Assembly (NCBI GenBank): GCA_032718565.1
Contig: JAVGVS010000662.1
Span: 1 to 64,000, forward strand
Reading direction: 5' to 3'
Origin: Distichodus sexfasciatus
Taxonomy: Eukaryota; Chordata; Actinopteri; Characiformes; Distichodontidae
DNA: 64,000 bases
Shown: one piece after another, positions 21,342 to 34,365 of the stretch
Numbering within the stretch: position 1 is the stretch's first letter
Layout: each line of letters starts with the position of its first letter
The notes under the pieces: generated by a model
Seen by the model: the letters and a program-made list of their open reading frames with translations, nothing else
What the model was told of the DNA's origin: nothing
Database searches by the model: none
Translations under genes and position numbers: made by a program

Positions 21342-22422
21342 TTTCATATACCTTAGTATAACTTATCAATTTCTATATTACAGTACCCATATCATGTTTA
21401 GATCATCAACATGCATTTTAAGTTAAATTTATTTGTTTTTATTTTGTTATATTTTAGCCTTTCACGTCACCATAGAAAACATATTACGCTTAAAATAAAC
21501 ATATATCTCCTCCAGTGCACACATGCCTATATATTGCACAAGTGTGCAAGGAAACACACACACAAACACACAAGGAGCTATCATTTCCAATTAGCCCGGC
21601 TTACAGGCATGACTCAATTCAGGGACATTGTGTTAACCCTGTGTCCTCTCTTAAGAACTCAGGCAGACCACATTACTAACCGCAGCTGGAGGCTTGAGAC
21701 TTAGAAGGTGGTAGAGGAGATTCTCAGCAGTCAGAAATGGTCAGAGCGTCAGGTCAGAAAACACTGAAGGGAGAGAAAATCTAATGTGACTGCACATCTG
21801 TCACAGTCAGCCTACATGCTCTGAAGAGACACAATAACTCAGCACACAATACAAAAATGATGCTACAAACTGTTCACTGCCCAGAGCATTTACAGTGATA
21901 TGGTAAAGAAGTAGTAATATTTGAAAGTAATTCATATGTATTTGTTGTAAAACATTTTGATTCCATTTCTGTCATTTGAAAGAGTGAACATTAATAGACA
22001 TTAATAACATAAAATAATATTAATATATATGCTAACTAGACGCAACTAACTTTACATTGTGATTCTGCAGGAATATCAGCTCTCTCTATGTACACAGCAC
22101 AACAACAAAGCACACACTCTCACTGACTCATATACTCGTGCATGGATATGTATCTTTGTGCAACAATATGTACAGAGAGATAGAGAGAGGAAGAGAAAGA
22201 GCGAGAGAATAGAGTAATAATGCCAGTTCAATGCCATTTAATAAAGTTCTACAGGGGTGGGGGAGCATTGACTTTCTTCTTCATCTGTTATTGCACTAGC
22301 TTTTGACAGACATTATCTCTTTCCCAGCAATCCAGGGAAAGCACTCAGTCAAATGCAAATGTGAAAATAATAATAGTGGTGACATCAGCAGGTTGTTGTT
22401 GTGGTTAAACCCCTTCCTTCAT

Positions 22423-22459
<37 letters not shown>

Positions 22460-23212
22460 CACTCACATGCTCTTGCTGTCTATACAATAACTGCATAAGA
22501 TATCCCCTGCTGCCTTTCTCTGCACTGAAGATGAAAGACACTGATTTAAATCAATAGAGTAACTGCACTCGGTGCTGCCTGCTTGCCACAAGATGGGCTA
22601 GAGTATAAATGCTTGGGGGTTCACTTGTCTAGAAGCACTAATGAAAAATGTTATGTTTTGCATATTTTCTTTTTGCAACAGAAAATTCCTCATTAAATGT
22701 ACAGAATAATGTACAAATCATATTTGGAAAACTACATGAAGTAAAAGATTTGGCTCTTTTGCTGAATGCTGTGGTAGGAATTCTTCTTCACAGAAATCCA
22801 AACATATTTTTGTCAGAAACCCAATACATGAATATTACCACCACCATGTTTCTCTTTGTCTCCTTGCATAAACCTTTCTGTTATGTATGACATGCTCAAA
22901 TAGATAAAACATTGAATAGAAGTTCATACTCTTATCCACTGTGAAATGCTGGTCATAGGCCATGGTGAGCATGTTATTATTTCCGTCCCTGAGAAGAGAT
23001 TTAAAGTCTGACAGTCCTTCAAGAATTTTGCTACCTAGCCTTCTTTTGACAGTTCTTTTTACTATACTTTTTATTCATTATGAATCTATAAAAGATTTAT
23101 GTGATCTTTGTCAGGACACAAATCTTTAAGCACAGGTTTTCTAATTTTGCAATCACTTTTGCCAGCCTTGTTTTTATCTAGTAAAGTGTCTTGTCTTGGT
23201 GCCATGCCATAG
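21340..23212. other. No gene seen; (CT)n at 22424-22456
   Basis: AT-rich sequence with a GA-rich patch at 22175-22215 and the (CT)n run. Short open frames (for example 22648-22890) show no recognisable domain. Confidence 0.4.
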
Positions 23213-24203
23213 GTTCAAGGTTCAAGGTACTTTATTGTCATCAGTCGCTTTATACAAGTACAAAGTGTGATGAGACAGTGTTTCCCCATGGCCCTGGTGC
23301 AACATAGTAACACAGAAACATTACATTCAACAGGACAGAATGTGTAAAAAGCAACACAATAAATACAGAACGAATGCAACAATATAGTACACAAGTGACA
23401 TTTAGTGAAGAGATGGAATGTGAACAAGTATTGCTTAGTAAAGTTTTAAGGCACATTGGCAGCATCAGCATCCAAGCAAGACGGAGTGCAAGAGCATCAC
23501 AATACAAAAACAATCACAATAAATAAATAGACAGAATACACAAATACACAACACTCCAGTACCTTAATGACTGATATTGCACGATTATTATACTGCACAG
23601 GTTAGATGTAGAATTGAGGACAACAATTGAGGGAGGAGTATACAGTTATTTTATTAACTCTAGTGCATCTGAGTGTGCCTGATGTAGGTGCAGGTGTGAG
23701 GTAGTTTGAGGTATTTTAAGACAGCTCTGACATTAATGTGCATTCAGAGTCCTGATGGCTTGTGGTATGAAGCTGTTACACAGTCTCTTGGTGGCAGATT
23801 GGAGACTACGATACCGTTTGCCAGACGGTAAAAGTCAAAAGAGTCCATGTAGTGGGTGAGAGTGGTCCTTCACTATGTTCCTGGCTCTGTTGTAGCAGCG
23901 GGTCTGGAAAATGTCTTTCAGGAGGGGTAGGTGCACACCAATGACCTTCTCAGCTGCTCTCACTATTCGCTGAAGTGTGTTGCAGTCTGAAACTTTACAG
24001 TTCCCATACCAAAAAGTGATGCAGCTGGAGAGAAGACTTTCAATGGTGCTAGTGTAGAATGTCTTAAGGATCAGTGGGGGGAGGCTTGTTCTCTTCAGTC
24101 TCTGCAGAAAGTGTAGATGCTGACAAGCCCTCTTGGCTATGGAGGTGGAGTTAAGAGACCAAGAGAGGTCCTCTGTGATGTGAACACCCAGGAACTTGGT
24201 CAC

Positions 24204-25075
24204 CCTCTCGACAGCTGCGCTGTTGATGGTGAGAGGAGGGTGCGCAGTGCTGGATCTTCTGAAGTCAATGATTATTTATTTTGTTTTGTCCACGTTTAGA
24301 GAAAGGTTGTTGCTCTTACACCAGACAGCCACTCTCGCCACCTCGTCTGTGTATGCTGAGATGTCATTGTTCTTGATGAGGCCCACCACAGTCAGGTCAT
24401 CCGCAAACTTAATGATTTGGTTTAAGCTGAACGCTGCTGTGCAATCGCGGGTCAGTAGCGTGAAGAGCAGTGGGCTGAGCACACAGCCCTGTGGTGCGCC
24501 TGTGCTCAGTGTGATGGTGTTGGAGGTGTTAGATCCGATCCGATCCGGACAGACTGTGGCCTTTTAGGTCAGGAAATCTAGGATCCAGTTCACCAACGGG
24601 GTGTTTAGGTCCAGCCCGCTCAGTTTAGGAGACAGTCTCTGTGGGATGATGGTGTTAAATGCTGAGCTAAAGTCGATGAACAGCATCCTCACATGAGAGT
24701 CTTTCCTTTCCAGGTGGGTCAGAGACAGGTGAAGTGCAGTGGATATGGCGTTGTCAGTTGACCGGTTGGAGCGGTAGGCAAACTGGAGGGAGTCAAGGGA
24801 GCTGGGAAGAGCAGCTTTGATGTGGCCGATGACTAGTCTCTCAAAGCACTTCATGATTACCGGTGTGAGGGCCATGGGATGGTAGTCTTTCAAGCAGGAT
24901 TTCTTTGGAATTGGGACAATTGTGCTGGTCTTAAAACACACTGGAACAACAGCATGCCACAGGGAAGTGTTGAAAATGTCAGTGAGGATATCGGCCAGCT
25001 GGTCCGTGCACTTCTTCAGCACTCATCCCGGGATGTTGTCAGGGCCAGCAGCTTTGCGAGGGTTTACTCTAGATA
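24204..25075 (-). pseudogene. LINE reverse transcriptase domain, two in-frame stops
   Basis: The frame contains KKCTDQLADILTDIFNTSLW, FKTSTIVPIPKKSCLKDYHP, MLFIDFSSAFNTIIP (first catalytic Asp), GAPQGCVLSPLLFTLLTRDC, and FADDLTVVG (the FADD active-site pair, a common variant of YADD). Stops fall at 24564-24566, where intact relatives read a charged linker before GAPQGCV, and at 24276-24278 after LNVDKTK. The frame otherwise continues uninterrupted through KFLGVHITEDLSW into 23835, so the loss is by point mutation rather than rearrangement in this part. Confidence 0.87.
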
Positions 25076-25309
25076 GAGTTCGTTTCACTGCAGCTGTGGT
25101 CAGGCAGATTGCCTCCTCGTCCGGGAGAGGAGCAGATTTCCTGGTAGGCTTGGTGTTGAGTGCATCGAAGCATGCGTAGAAAGTGTGTCAGGGAGAGAAG
25201 CATCACTGTTGCACAGGGAGGGCATAGGTTTGTAGTCTGTAACAGCCTGAATGCCTTTCCACATGCTTCGAGTGTCTCTGGTGTTATGGAAGTGGCCTGA
25301 GATGTGGTC

Positions 25310-25846
25310 GGAGTTGCCAAAGTGTGGGCGGGGCTCGGCCCGGTAAGCGTCTTTTATGGTGGTGTGCACATGATCCAAACAGTTATTTCCCCTGGTTGCA
25401 AAGTTCACATGCTGGTGAAATCTAGGCAGCACTGTTTTTAAATTGGCCTGGTTGAAGTCGCCAGCGTTGATGAAAGCCCCCTCCGGGTGGGCAGTTTGCT
25501 GGTTGTTTACGTCGTAGAGCTCTGCTAGCACCTGGTTAGCATTTGCGCTAGGTGGTAGATACACAGCAAGCAAAACAACTGAGCTAAACTGCCGCGGCAG
25601 GTAGAAAGGCTGACATTTCACTGCTATTAACTCCACTGAAGCGGAACAGTGTCCATAAACTACCGCGGCATTTTTACCCCATTCGTTGTTTATGTAAATA
25701 CACACTCCGCCGCCTCGTTTCTTACCGCACTTAGTGCTGTTTCTGTCTATACTGAACAATGAGTGGCTGGCTAGCTGCACTACCGAGTCCATAACGCCAT
25801 CGTGCATCCACGTTTCCGTGAAAATGAGCACACAACAGTCCTTCAC
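25310..25846 (-). pseudogene. LINE apurinic/apyrimidinic endonuclease domain
   Basis: The frame reads CVLIFTETWMHDGVMDSVVQ at the start, containing the catalytic-Glu motif (TETW). Then come KRGGGVCIYINNEWG, VVLLAVYLPPSANANQ, INAGDFNQANLKTVLPRFHQ (GDFN) and HFGNSDH, which carries the catalytic SDH triad end. All the motifs expected of a LINE endonuclease are present in order. Right after NSDHISGHF the frame jumps to DTRSMWKGIQAVTDYK, which in intact elements lies well downstream, so the linker is deleted. Confidence 0.85.
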
Positions 25847-25860
25847 TTCAGATCCTTTGT

Positions 25861-28800
25861 ATAATAGAGCATGTTTGTATATCTTTAAATTTTATTTTCA
25901 TATATGTTTTTTATAGCTAAAACCTTTCTGTGTCTGGGGAAGAAAGAGAGAAAAATCAGTTATAAATCTCTTTTAGTATGAATAACAGATATATTAACAC
26001 ACACAAGTTCCTGTGTGGAACCTGGTTGATGGGTGGAGATTTTGTGTTCTGCTTGTGAACAGGTTTTGCCACTGACTGATAAATCTGACAGTATTACTTA
26101 ATATAAAGGAGGGCAACAAATATATTCCATGAAATCCAATTATCTGTCATTTGCCTGCTCCGGCACTGAGAGTTAAGATATGCGCAATGAATAATTCAGA
26201 ATGTAGTGCAGATTATGGTGGATTTAAGCTTGACTACAAATAGCATGAGCTTCCCAAAGATGGTGGGTTACTGGAAAATCTTGGAAAATGACCTAAAATG
26301 AGTTTAAAACCACATGAATGCGGTGCACCAAGTGCCTAGACATAATGTCTGGTTGGCATCATATATCTCCTGGGAAATATTTGCAAAAACATCAAGGTCG
26401 ATGAAACTGCAAGTTTTCTCAAGGCCATGTATAGCCTCAGTTACTTTTCTGAAACTTTTGAGGAAATTATACTCAATATTTTGTATTTTGTATATGTGTC
26501 AGGTAACCATTCTCAAATTCCCAGCAACATTTCCACCTGATATGTTTAAAAAGTGTCCAGCCTGTGTGTGTGACAGTGTGTTGCCTGAATGTTTGAGTAT
26601 TTGGATTAATATTTCATAACTATTTGTAGTAGAAATTAGAGCTATAATAGTAATTTGAATATTTCTGGAACTTTTCATATGAACTTTCTATACAGTGTCA
26701 CGTAACAGAGTTATATTAAGAACGTATACACATTAAAAGTACTAGTACGTAACAACAGAAGTAATACGTAGTCACCTTATGTGTCGTAATCTGATTGGTT
26801 CCTGAAATATATATAAAGAAGTAAGAACGCACACAGACTGTAGAAGTGAGTTGAAGCCAAGAACTCAGGAGCGTTACAGTCTTTTGACCATCACGTAAAG
26901 TCTCTTTGTAGTCCTAAGAATTCATCTTTTGCTTGTAAAAGTCTAAGTTGTAGTAAAGATAAAGACATCAAAAGAAAAGACTGGATTCAAGAGTCTTGTT
27001 TTGGATACCTGTCGTGTGCAAGGAATCTTTGGAGTTCAAGGCTAGTGAGACAGCATGAGCTGCACACACAGACAGGTTTTAAGCTATTTGTGATGTCTTG
27101 ATTCCCCCTAGCAGGACAGGAAAAACATAGGAAAACCTGTTGATTCGTCAGATTTGTGTGGTGTTTGTGAAAATGGGATTGGTTCTCATGAATAAAAATG
27201 CTTTTAGAGAAAGTTGTCACAAGATTTACTCTTGGTTATTAAGGTTAATGTTATAGTTGTGTTATATCTTGTAATTACGATTAGTAAGTATCTCACAAAG
27301 CTGTGTGTTGTGTCTGTGCACACCAGAGGTTGTTGATTGGAATGATAATTGAAATGTGAATATCCCTATAGGTAATTTTTTCTACCAATATGTTGGTTGT
27401 GACCTGCTCAGTGAGTGATTGCTGAGTTGTGAAATAGTGACAGGTCCCAGTGCTTCTTTTGACAGTACATTTTGCTATTCAGAGTTATTATAAATATTTG
27501 ATGTGTTGACATTTTCTTTGTTAGGGAGCAAACCTTTGTGTACTGGTCTTTTAAATTTGGTTATTGTTAGTCTGCCTGCATTATATCTAATCATGTCTTA
27601 GCAAAGTGTTTTGTTGTTTTTTAATCATTTGATAGAACCTGATTTTCCCCATAATGACAAATTTTTGTGAGGACTGGCCTTTATAATGGCAAACTATTTC
27701 ATAGAACAGGAAGTTGGATTAATGAATGATGAAATCTGTTGAAGTTTGATGGAAGCAGAAACCTGTCAAACATAAACAAATGATATCTGGAATTTTACCT
27801 TTTTAGAACAGTGTTTTCAGAGTATATTTTGAGGTACAGTAGGATCGAGAAAAATCCTTGACGTCACAGTATACATTATATAGAAATTCAAACTTAAAGC
27901 CCTACATGGACCTATTGCAGCATTCAATTGCAGCAACTGTCCAGCAGATGGCAGTAGATCCCTCTCCTTTGCTATTTATTGTGGTTGAGGCTTGTTTGGT
28001 GTCTCTGACCCCTTCAGACCACACTACCCTCCCCACAAAACGAGAGGTTTGCATCTCTTTATAGCCTTCCGCACATCAGCTCGACACGGTGGAAAAGGTT
28101 AAAGTCAGACATATTCACAAACAAAGGGCCTAGAGAGCTTGGGGCATTTAAGTAAAAGGCCAGTGGTGGTCACTGAGGCATAGCCTGTGAGCATTGCAGC
28201 CCCAGTGTGGTGTGCGTGACCCGCTGCCCTGTCAATCTGGAACACAGCACAGACTTAATGCATTGATCAGTGCAGGAGCCGATAAGTGTATGTACCTGGG
28301 GAATGAGGGTAACTATTTAAAGGCTCCCACATTGATCTTATGATTTAGAGCGGGACCCAATCTAACCCCCAGTGTGAACAAAGGGCCCAAGCGACCTTGA
28401 ACTTCTGACCCATGATTCGCTTTAAAGGGCAGATTCTGTGTTCTGCAACTTATTGCATTACAGGAGCACCATGACACCTGACTGCAGATTTAGTAAATAA
28501 TTGATGCATGACAGTATATAAGTGTGATAACTGGGTGTTTATCTCCAGAAAAGCTACCCTTTAAGCCGTATGGAATGAAAAGTGTAGGCTATCACAGATT
28601 TGGTACAGTTTGCTGTGAGACAAAGCGCTTGCATGTAGATGATGCAACCCAGTGAAATACATCTTTAGCTGATCCAGGGACTGGAGGCTGACCCCGGCCT
28701 ACTTTCAGCTTACTTTTAGCTCTCGCTGCCGCCTGCTTCTCTCTCTCTCTCTCTCTCGCTCTCTCTCTTTCTCTTTTTCTATCGCAGACTCCCACTTATC

Positions 28801-29984
28801 TTCTATTTCTTTTTCCTTTTCCACTCATGTCCCTTATACAAAAAGAGATTCTGAAATTAATCTAGTATCCTTGTAGATGAAATGGTGGTTTCCACGCAGG
28901 GATGCTGAAAATGGTATTTAAATCAAAATCATCTGGGTTCTTTTGTGTAATTCTTTGATACATTCCACCTGCCGGACCAACCAGCATGCGGTGTTGCTTG
29001 TTCAGTTGCCACAGTGATATGTTCCTACTGCCAGAAAAGTTCTGCAGGTTAAACTAGAGATGTGTGTGGCAAACGTATAAAACTTGGAAGGATTTTAGAA
29101 GACGACATGAAGTGATGAATCGATCTCCTGTGGGACGGGAGTTTGCGAGTGGACCCACTTTGTGCCTGTACAGCTATCCCATTTCACATGTTCTCTCACA
29201 CACCCTTTAGCCTTTGAAAGCCCCATCCTTTCCCTTTTGTCCTGTTCGATTTATCTAAATGGAGCTCTAGACCAAGTCTCTCTCCACTCCCAAGCACTCA
29301 ACCATTACCCCTCCTCTTCTGCCCTTCCTGGGTGACAGCTGGCCAAACAGTGACCCATCTCACCCTTTTTCCCCATGATGCCCCCACTGATCTTCTCTGC
29401 TAAGAAAAGGCGATGCCCACATCAGACCCTGGGTGTCCGTGGGATAGATAGTTAGAGCAAACAAGTAGGGTGAAGCATGGTCAAGGATTTGTTGTGGACA
29501 AGCAATGAAGAAAAGGACAAAAACAAAGAGAATGAATGAGAAAAAGGAAAGTAAAAGAATAGAATAGAAAAGAGCGTACAAAAACAGATAAGAATGTAGA
29601 AGAAGAGGTGAGAGTAAGAAAAGCCTGAAAAATACATGAATGGGAAAATGAATAGATAACTTGTTGAGTATTGGTATATGTCAAAAATATATTTGCACAC
29701 ATTACATATTTGCAGCAAGATAAATTATAGCATTTTTAGCTCAACATTTTAAGTTTTGACAATTCCCTTTAATATTACATCTTAGCAGTGAACCATTTCA
29801 CCACATGTTGTACTTGCAGGGTTCTATAAAATAGCTTGACATTGCCATTGATAAGCCAAACAGAGGAATCTTGATTCTTAAACCTTAATTTGTATGATAT
29901 ATTGTTTTTAATGTTCTTTATATGTTTCACCATTGATTTTACCTAAAGCATCCCCTCCCCCTTCTCCTTCCTTCCCCAGCCTTC
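25861..29984. other. No coding gene seen; LTR-like or promoter-like segment near 26697-26880
   Basis: AT-rich, with no exon I can support on either strand. The only structured part is 26697-26880: TGTCACGTAAC, a TATA-like ATATATATAAAG near 26808, then GGAGCGTTACA. It resembles a compact LTR or an old promoter. A (CT)n run lies at 28737-28768. Confidence 0.4.
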
Positions 29985-30112
29985 TCCCGGTATCAGGCCT
30001 TTAGCCTGGATAAGAGGACAAATAAGTCGTTGTAGCCTGGAGGACAAGCATTGAGTTTGTGTGCTTTACACCATGTCTCCTGCAGGATTAGAATATCAAT
30101 GTCTCTTATCTC
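29985..30112 (-). pseudogene. LINE endonuclease fragment
   Basis: A minus-strand reading gives RDIDILILQETWCKAHKLNA, then CPPGYNDLFVLLSRLK. LQETW is the catalytic-Glu motif of LINE AP endonucleases and PPGYN is the following conserved turn. It is a short fragment with no other LINE part nearby, and differs from the 25.3-25.8 kb element. Confidence 0.55.
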
Positions 30113-31215
30113 TTTAGTGCAATCAGCATTCCTGCTCTTATGGAGAAAACACTGTTGAGATGCAGTTTGCTTTCAATGGTCTGCTCCATAAGAGAGGGAA
30201 TCACAGTTGAAAACAAATTTAATCTCGATTGCGTTTTCCGTATGCAAGTCATTAATTTGGTTTAAATCTTTGAATTTAAACAAATGTATTATTCAGTAAA
30301 CCTCAACATTCACTTATAAATCTGTAGATATTTAATTCCTTAAAGTCGATGTATTGTTTGAAATTTGAGGCGTACTCCAAACTGTTTGACTTTGAGAAAA
30401 AAACAGCAAACTGTCATTCTGTGTGAAGGATGTGAAGTGCAGCAAAATTTCAGAGAATAACTCATTTTCATAACAATAACTCCTGCCCGCTGCTTACAGT
30501 AAGACATCCCCTGCAGGAGGCTCAGGGCATATTCACAGCCAGCAGCCTCGCAAAGGCGGGGCACCTCGGAACCAGACGAGAGCACGACCACACCACCACA
30601 ACAAAAGCAATAATGCTCACATACAGTATTTATAAAAACCATCTCGAACAGCTCTCTCCCCTGCCAGTCTTGCTTTCTCTGTCCCTCTGCCAATCTCTTC
30701 CCACCCTGCTGCTTTGCTTCTTTCATATTATCCTCTGTTGACCATTTCTTTTAACATCAACCATTGTACAGATTAGCAGCCAGAAATTTTTGTTAACAAA
30801 GAACAGTATTATACTTATCTAAAGATCATGTAATGCTGTTTTCCTATAAAGTATTCCTTAACAGTGGTGCTTTCAATTTGATGTGTGAGAGAAAAGGCTT
30901 TTCATCAAGTATGACCCTTTTGTGCTACATATTTCATGCCCACACATGCACACAAATGGCGACAGCAGTCCTCACCCCCACTGAGCACTTATCGGGATTG
31001 TGGGATGTGTGTAATACACATTTGAATACATTATACATACAATTTCCTTCATATTCCTCTCAAGCCTCCCTGGCTCCACTGATTACAGGGACTGGAGGGC
31101 CTGTCATTTTCCTCCAGAGAAAGCAGGAGACAAAGAAAGAAAAAGAAGTACAGACAGATGGGCAGATACATGCAAGTGTATAGGAGATGAAAAGCCTCAT
31201 ATCCACCTCTTGTGC
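30113..31215. other. No gene seen
   Basis: Average composition; 30340-30726 (minus) and 30833-31183 (plus) are open but show no domain and lack splice or start context. Confidence 0.35.
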
Positions 31216-31217
31216 CA

Positions 31218-31257
31218 CACACACACATAAACACATACACACACACACACACACACT
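31218..31257. repeat. (CA)n microsatellite
   Basis: Interrupted CA run. Minus-strand frames across it encode Cys-Val repeats and are artefacts. Confidence 0.85.
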
Positions 31258-31261
31258 GGTT

Positions 31262-31440
31262 GTAACGGTCCGCCTGACATCTCCTAATTGACACGGACAC
31301 GACAGAATCATTAGCTCCGTGGCGACTGCAAAGGTGACAAGAACATTGCTTCATTAGCGACGCTGACCTGTTTGTCACTGTCATCCAGGTTGTCTCTGCC
31401 TTGCAAGTCCCACAACAAGAGGGCAAAGCCAAATTAGAAA
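31262..31440. other. Candidate conserved non-coding element
   Basis: This 180-base stretch stands out from its AT-rich, repeat-filled surroundings by balanced composition, retained CpGs and clustered motifs (CTAATTGACA, TCATTAGC twice, AAGGTGACA, TTTGTCACTGTC). These are the homeodomain-type and other words common in vertebrate enhancers. No conservation data were available, so this is a guess from texture only. Confidence 0.25.
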
Positions 31441-32201
31441 ACCCTCCGCCGTCTGCCTCTGACCTCTCCTGTTTGCCATAGCCCTTTGAGGCTGACGTTA
31501 GCTGACATTTGGTGGCTTACATGTACAAATTATGTCATTTATGCCTATTTTATCAGTTCAGATTACAAGCAAATCTGTTATACTACAATGCAAAATCATA
31601 TTGCTATAATAAAGTCATAATGTATTTCAAAAATATTTGCAGAACACAAATATCTATAATGTTTTGACAATGTCTCTGCTTATACTGTATGTTTATCACA
31701 TATAATGATTAAAGTATTGTAATTCTTTAATGTGCATTGAAAAAGATGTGGCGATGATTTTTAAGTAAGTTAAGACATTTTCATTAATTTTCATCCAATC
31801 AGGTAATAAAAATGTCGATTGTTCTGTTGTGACTCTATATAAAGTATCTTAAACTAATGCTCTACTAATGTATTAATCACTGTCTTTATATGTTATTTAT
31901 CTAATGTGAAATCCTACATACAAAATTTCAGGGTCAGTTAAACTACTGAAAACGGATATACCCCAATCACATTCATTTCAACATCTGTCGGGTTCCTCTG
32001 AGGCTGCCATTTAATATAACACTTTTCCTGCTTCATTTGACCAAAGGCTGCTACCACCAGCCCTGTCACACATGTTAAACACACACAGCAGCTCCACAAG
32101 TGCAGAGCAACAGTGGGCATGTTGACAATGTTGAGAGCCCGAGAAGGTTTCTCAGGTAAAGGAGCTATGTTTCTCTGGAGAATATTCTGTTCCTATTCAA
32201 T

Positions 32202-32241
<40 letters not shown>

Positions 32242-33230
32242 TGCTCTCAGCCTGGCTGACAGTACCCTGGGGTTTAATTAATAGAGTGTGCTGTGCACCC
32301 ATATGGCCTTCTGTGATTACATGAAAAGATGAGTAATATGTAATCAGAAAAGGAGACTTTTCAGTTGTTGCCCCTCTCTACTCTAGTTTCACTTCCTATT
32401 TAGACTTATTTCTTCTATTTATTTCATGCTCTAGTGATTATGTCACTAGACTTAATGCAGCCATAAACTGTAAAATAAAAACGGCAACCAAACATGAAAC
32501 AAATCCTAAATGACATTTTAGCACATAAGGATTATGTTAATTACAGTAATTAAGGTTTACTGAAAGGATGATATACATAAAAGGGTCTGTAAACGCTCTA
32601 ATCAATAAGCTTGCAGATGTAAATATGACCAATGGCTAAGATGAAGGAAAAAAATCCTCTGATACACTGCACATGCATATTGCACTTGACATGTATTAAT
32701 AAATGAATTGACATATCTTTGTAAAAAAAATAGTATTGATGACAGGGGAATAATTACATAACAATATCATGAATCTCACAGCATTCCAAACAGGTTTCTG
32801 ATATGATCAAAATAAACGATACTTGAGTTTAAACAGTGGGCATGATGCATGAAAGGGTCTGAGTGTAGTCACTCCTTGTCATTTTGGCTAATAATCAGAG
32901 TTTTTTTTGAAGATTTCCTCCCTTTCGTCTTGTGCTTGCCATCTGCCTTCGGGTGGACAATAGAATGTCAGGAAATATGAGATCTTATTCACCACCAAAG
33001 CAACTGCACATTAAATCAGCTTCAGATCATTGAAGTTCTGTTAAATTGTGTATGCGTTCATCAGCACAACTGCTTTCAACCCAACTCATATATATCATTG
33101 AAAACTGGTTAAATGACTTTCATGCACATAATGAGTTCATTTTTTGCTGAGGTTATGACTGAATGAATATAACCTCACTCTGTGCGGCTGTCATATGTTA
33201 TATATGAGGAACATTTATTTAGAGAAAACA
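31441..33230. other. No gene seen; (CT)n at 32205-32238
   Basis: AT-rich sequence. No exon, repeat family or RNA gene could be recognised apart from the (CT)n run. Confidence 0.4.
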
Positions 33231-33902
33231 TTTGTCAAATTGTAAGAAATTGTGCAGCTTTAGTGCACTGTACAAAGTCATTTATCGGCGCCTGGGCGAG
33301 CTGACGGCGACTTTGACCTATAAAATCGCTCTCTATGACGCTATAAAGGTTACAGCCCATCGAACGAACAGTAATAGATGTAAGGAGTGCAGCTGCCCTA
33401 GCGACAAGTTCTTTCTGCTTTTATATAGGGAAGATTTTATTGCTACTCACTCTCTATTTTTATTATTTCTTGAATTGTCCTTCCTTTTTGTGTCCAAAAA
33501 GAACATGCAGCAAACCAGTCAATCAATCAATCAATCAATGTAAACCCAAGCCAGCAGCCCGCATTTGGTCAAGCTCTCGGAGCACTTCACTTTGCTGTGG
33601 TATGTTTGTAACTGATACCACCATCACTCTCCATCTCTTTGTCTCAACTCCATGGGAAGAATGCACACTGCTCTCTGGGGTCTGTAATTTGACCTTGCCC
33701 ACAAAGAAGTGCGATTAGACTGGCAGAAATCAATACCAAATATGTCACACTCGATCAAATATGGAATAAATTATTTCTTCCTGTCATTATGTTCTGGCAA
33801 TTTAAAACTCCGACAGCGAGACACATGCATTTGTCTTGTGATCAGAGGACAAAAAAGTATTTAATCATATGCGCCCGCACACGTGTACAAGCACGCACGC
33901 AC

Positions 33903-34218
33903 GAACACACACACACACACACAGAGTCTTGTATTACTATCTTCGTGAGGTCTTTCCATAGACTCCCATAGTGACTAAAGTACATAATTTAACACCTACA
34001 CCTAATCCTAACCCTAACCTTAACCTCAGTAACCAAAGGCACATCTTTTACCTCTTTTAGTTTCTCAAATAAAACAAGCACATTTTCTATAAAGTCATTT
34101 CTCCTCATGTGGACCTCTCAAATGTCCCCACAAAGCCCAAAAAAACAGATAAAAGTGATTTTAGGGGACAAAAAGGTTCCCACAATGCGATAAATACATG
34201 AACACACACACACACACA
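33903..34218 (-). repeat. Dispersed fish repeat flanked by (CA)n, inverted copy
   Basis: Reverse complement of the repeat at 20101-20420: CCTAATCCTAACCCTAACC, then ATCTTTTACCTCTTTTAGTT, GTCCCCACAAAGCCCAAAAA. A (CA)n run bounds it on each side (33907-33922 and about 34202-34220). Confidence 0.75.
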
Positions 34219-34365
34219 CATATGCCAACACACATACAAAGCTTATCCTTTGAACAGAGATTCTGTGTATCTGTAATGATGGAATTTTCAGTATGCATGC
34301 ATGTTTTTGTATTTGCTGATGTGAAATACAAATATATGCATGAATGAAATTGATCCCCCCTCACC

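Larger units (their letters stand above)
23213..25860 (-). mobile_element. L2-type LINE, nearly full length, inactive
   Basis: On the minus strand the order is: apurinic endonuclease (25846 to about 25310), linker, reverse transcriptase (about 25075-24210), C-terminal region ending LPSGKRYRSL...QAIRTLNAH (about 23835-23735), 3' UTR, and a tail GACAATAAAGTACCTTGAAC with a second TTGAACC unit at 23213-23225. Direct evidence of death is a premature stop within the RT (TAA at 24564-24566), a second stop at 24276-24278, and a frame change with missing sequence between endonuclease and RT. The 5' UTR and any ORF1 are absent or unrecognised. The L2/Rex-type placement rests on the motifs listed for the parts. 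Confidence 0.88.
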
